Assembly: GCA_025353165.1 (NCBI GenBank)
Contig: JANXRE010000198.1
Location: forward strand, 1 to 44,237
Origin: Acidobacteriota bacterium
GTDB lineage: Bacteria > Acidobacteriota > Terriglobia > Bryobacterales > Bryobacteraceae
Direction: 5' to 3'
DNA: 44,237 nucleotides
Positions 43,075-44,237 of the stretch are shown piece after piece. Under the pieces are notes generated by a model. The model did no database searches, was not told the DNA's origin, and saw only the letters and a list, made by a program, of their open reading frames with translations. A program made the translations under genes and the position numbers. Each line of letters opens with the position of its first letter. Positions within the stretch are counted from its first letter, which is position 1.

Positions 43075-43170
43075 ATGGTTTTGAAACGAAACCGTCCCCT
43101 GAACGGGGGAACCCAGCCTGCAACCACCCGGCGGGAGGTGCGATCCGTGCAAGCTTTCAAGCGGACGTGA
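43075..43170 (+). CDS. Short ORF with strong Shine-Dalgarno, 31 residues, basic
   Basis: AAGGAG stands 7 bases before ATG 43075 and is one of the best ribosome-binding sites in the window. The frame gives MVLKRNRPLNGGTQPATTRR and 11 more residues to a TGA at 43168. It has 8 Arg/Lys, one Glu and no hydrophobic segment. It diverges from nrdJ, with the nrdJ promoter between them. Alternatively the stretch is a structured RNA: CCCC/GGGG and GCTT/AAGC hairpins are visible. Nothing similar is known to me. It may also be the surviving start of a lost gene. Confidence 0.35.
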   Translation: MVLKRNRPLNGGTQPATTRREVRSVQAFKRT

Positions 43171-43229
43171 ACGCTGGAAGACATGAGCTGCCGTTCCGAG
43201 TCTCAACCCTTCAACAAGGAACAGCCGCG

Positions 43230-43883
43230 CTAAGCGGATCGTCTGCGGTACTTCAATTTCAGGAACACCAGTCCGAATCCCAGGAATCCATAACAGAACG
43301 AAGCGGGTTCTGGAGTGTCGATGTGATAGGCCGCATATACAGTCATGTTAATTACAAACGAAGTTTCACCGGAGATCGTGAGTGTTGAATTGGGAATACC
43401 CCTCCCGTTAGGATCCGTAGTAGTTCCGAACATGACATCGTACGAGCCGAAGATTTGACTATCGGTGCCATTGTACGTCAAAGGAACCGAGCACCCACCT
43501 CCCTGACCGCACCAGTTTCCAAACCCCTCTGTTTGTTGCGGCGCATTTGGACTTGTAGCAAATATTCCGTTGATTAGCAGGAATCCATTTCCGAAGATTA
43601 GCTGATTCGTTACATCGTCGCTGGTAACAGCGACAACACCGTAATCGAGAATCGCGCCTTTAGGAAGCACGATCTTTGGAATGTCGACCACGAAGTTTCC
43701 AAAGGTGTCTGACGCCGTCAGCTCTCCTTCCCAACTGCCATCCGGTCCAAACGCCAAGGTGGCGGAGACTGGAAACGACGCTGACGTGTAATCGACGTTC
43801 ACCGACGTAAGACCTGAGATCGTGCCAGCGTTGAGCGACACGACGAAAAACAGCAGGGCAAGTACAGCGATCTTATTTCTCAT
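43230..43883 (-). CDS. PEP-CTERM sorting-domain protein
   Basis: 217 residues from ATG 43883, with GAAGG 5 bases upstream; the frame extends to a TTG at 43904 but the SD and signal peptide (KIAVLALLFFVVSLNAGT) favour 43883. The body is beta-rich, with one Cys pair (NWCGQGGGCSVPL). The C-terminal signal is TPEPASF, hydrophobic CYGFLGFGLVFLKL and the basic tail KYRRRSA. The base composition is clearly more AT-rich than in most of the window, which suggests a separate origin or relaxed selection. Exosortase-processed surface or extracellular protein of unknown role. Confidence 0.88.
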   Translation of the reverse strand: MRNKIAVLALLFFVVSLNAGTISGLTSVNVDYTSASFPVSATLAFGPDGSWEGELTASDTFGNFVVDIPKIVLPKGAILDYGVVAVTSDDVTNQLIFGNGFLLINGIFATSPNAPQQTEGFGNWCGQGGGCSVPLTYNGTDSQIFGSYDVMFGTTTDPNGRGIPNSTLTISGETSFVINMTVYAAYHIDTPEPASFCYGFLGFGLVFLKLKYRRRSA

Positions 43884-43913
43884 TGCACCTTCACTTTGAT
43901 TCAAGACCTCCAG

Positions 43914-43942
43914 AGTATACGCCGCCTTTCAGATTATTGGAA
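43914..43942 (-). promoter_or_regulatory. Predicted promoter of the second PEP-CTERM gene
   Basis: On the minus strand TTCCAA (43942-43937, 3 of 6) and TATACT (43919-43914, 5 of 6) are 17 bases apart. Initiation near 43907 would leave a leader of about 25 bases. The -10 is good and the -35 poor, so an activator may be needed. Confidence 0.4.
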
Positions 43943-44104
43943 GCTCTTTGACCGTCCCACGCTTTTCGGCAAAATCCAGTTCATTCGACGAGCGACGGTC
44001 GTTGCGACTTCTCAGGGATGCGTATTTGCTCAGGGTGGGAAGAACTGGGAGAGCTGTTGCCGCTGTTTTGCCGCTGTTCTGCCCCCCCCTTGCCGGCCTG
44101 CGCA

Positions 44105-44148
44105 TTCCGATGATGTCGATCAGTCGTTCCGAAGTGATGGCGATCAGT
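44105..44148. repeat. Two short direct repeats, possible IS21-type end
   Basis: TTCCGATGATGTCGATCAGT (44105-44124) recurs with two extra and one changed base at 44127-44148 (TTCCGAAGTGATGGCGATCA, then GT). A weaker third copy lies near 44187 (ATCAGTGATCGAC). Read in reverse, the CTGATCGxCATCA/CGGAA pattern resembles the multiple internal repeats at the ends of IS21-family elements. No istA or istB sequence is in the window and the element, if any, continues to the right. The rest of 43943-44237 shows no gene I can support. Confidence 0.3.
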
Positions 44149-44237
44149 GCGGAGCGAAGCGACGCAGGACTTTCTCAGTGTGAATCAGTGATCGACATCC
44201 GTCAAGAGTCTGACTGGTTTTCTTTGCTCCCGACTCC

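Noticed and set aside
43080-43170. Possible c-di-AMP or other known riboswitch in the GGGGGAACCC-rich stretch
   Set aside because: The GGGGGA-CC element recalls ydaO-type RNAs, but the downstream conserved half is absent and no plus-strand target gene follows. Left as an unassigned ORF or RNA.
1-44237. tRNA, rRNA, prophage, CRISPR-cas or restriction genes
   Set aside because: None was recognised on either strand by eye; a tRNAscan and profile search would be needed to exclude a missed tRNA.

Overview
The window looks like the chromosome of a GC-rich soil Acidobacterium of the Solibacter/Bryobacter type. This is inferred from gene families, not from an rRNA gene (none is present). The indicators are a 1201-residue TonB-dependent receptor with an N-terminal carboxypeptidase-regulatory-like domain, VWFA-related proteins of the acidobacterial type, several ASPIC/UnbV (CRTAC1-like) beta-propeller proteins paired with TPR proteins, a PadR regulator next to an 893-residue duplicated orphan permease (ADOP type), PEP-CTERM proteins and a B12-dependent ribonucleotide reductase.

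Layout. 1-14466 is a cell-envelope/secreted-protein block: a truncated VWFA gene, the TonB receptor with its own promoter and a textbook terminator, then three tail-to-tail TPR/CRTAC1 gene pairs whose 3' ends touch or overlap, closed by a second VWFA gene. 14731-19440 is a decayed stretch: a broken ISL3 transposase, an intact lone hydantoinase/oxoprolinase subunit A, and a remnant of an ABC exporter operon (an ATPase without Walker A joined to a frameshifted outer-membrane barrel). 19447-25106 is a compact minus-strand run: coaD, PLP aminotransferase, manA-type isomerase, response regulator, histidine kinase, secreted alpha/beta hydrolase. 25230-31013 holds a GT39-like membrane glycosyltransferase, a methyltransferase, a CYTH protein and a Tat-type aldo/keto reductase followed by a GH9 glycosidase. 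31078-35080 holds PadR-ADOP, a broken DUF3291 gene and a PEP-CTERM protein. 35160-38409 is lipid-related: an acyl-CoA-type desaturase and an OlsF-like bifunctional acyltransferase, separated by a gene graveyard (prolyl-oligopeptidase start, RelE-type toxin tail, XRE antitoxin pieces). 38384-43031 holds an uncharacterised DHH-like protein, a hairpin-rich spacer with a small lipoprotein frame, and nrdJ with two NrdR-like boxes over its promoter. The right end holds a short ORF with a strong Shine-Dalgarno, a second PEP-CTERM gene and short direct repeats that may be the end of an IS.

Functionally, most of the window concerns the envelope: outer-membrane import, exported repeat and propeller proteins, lipids, polysaccharide degradation and glycosylation. 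The most distinctive feature is the repeated convergent TPR/CRTAC1 module. The next most informative are the NrdR-box/promoter arrangement at nrdJ and the number of traceable pseudogenes, at least seven, several with the exact lesion visible.
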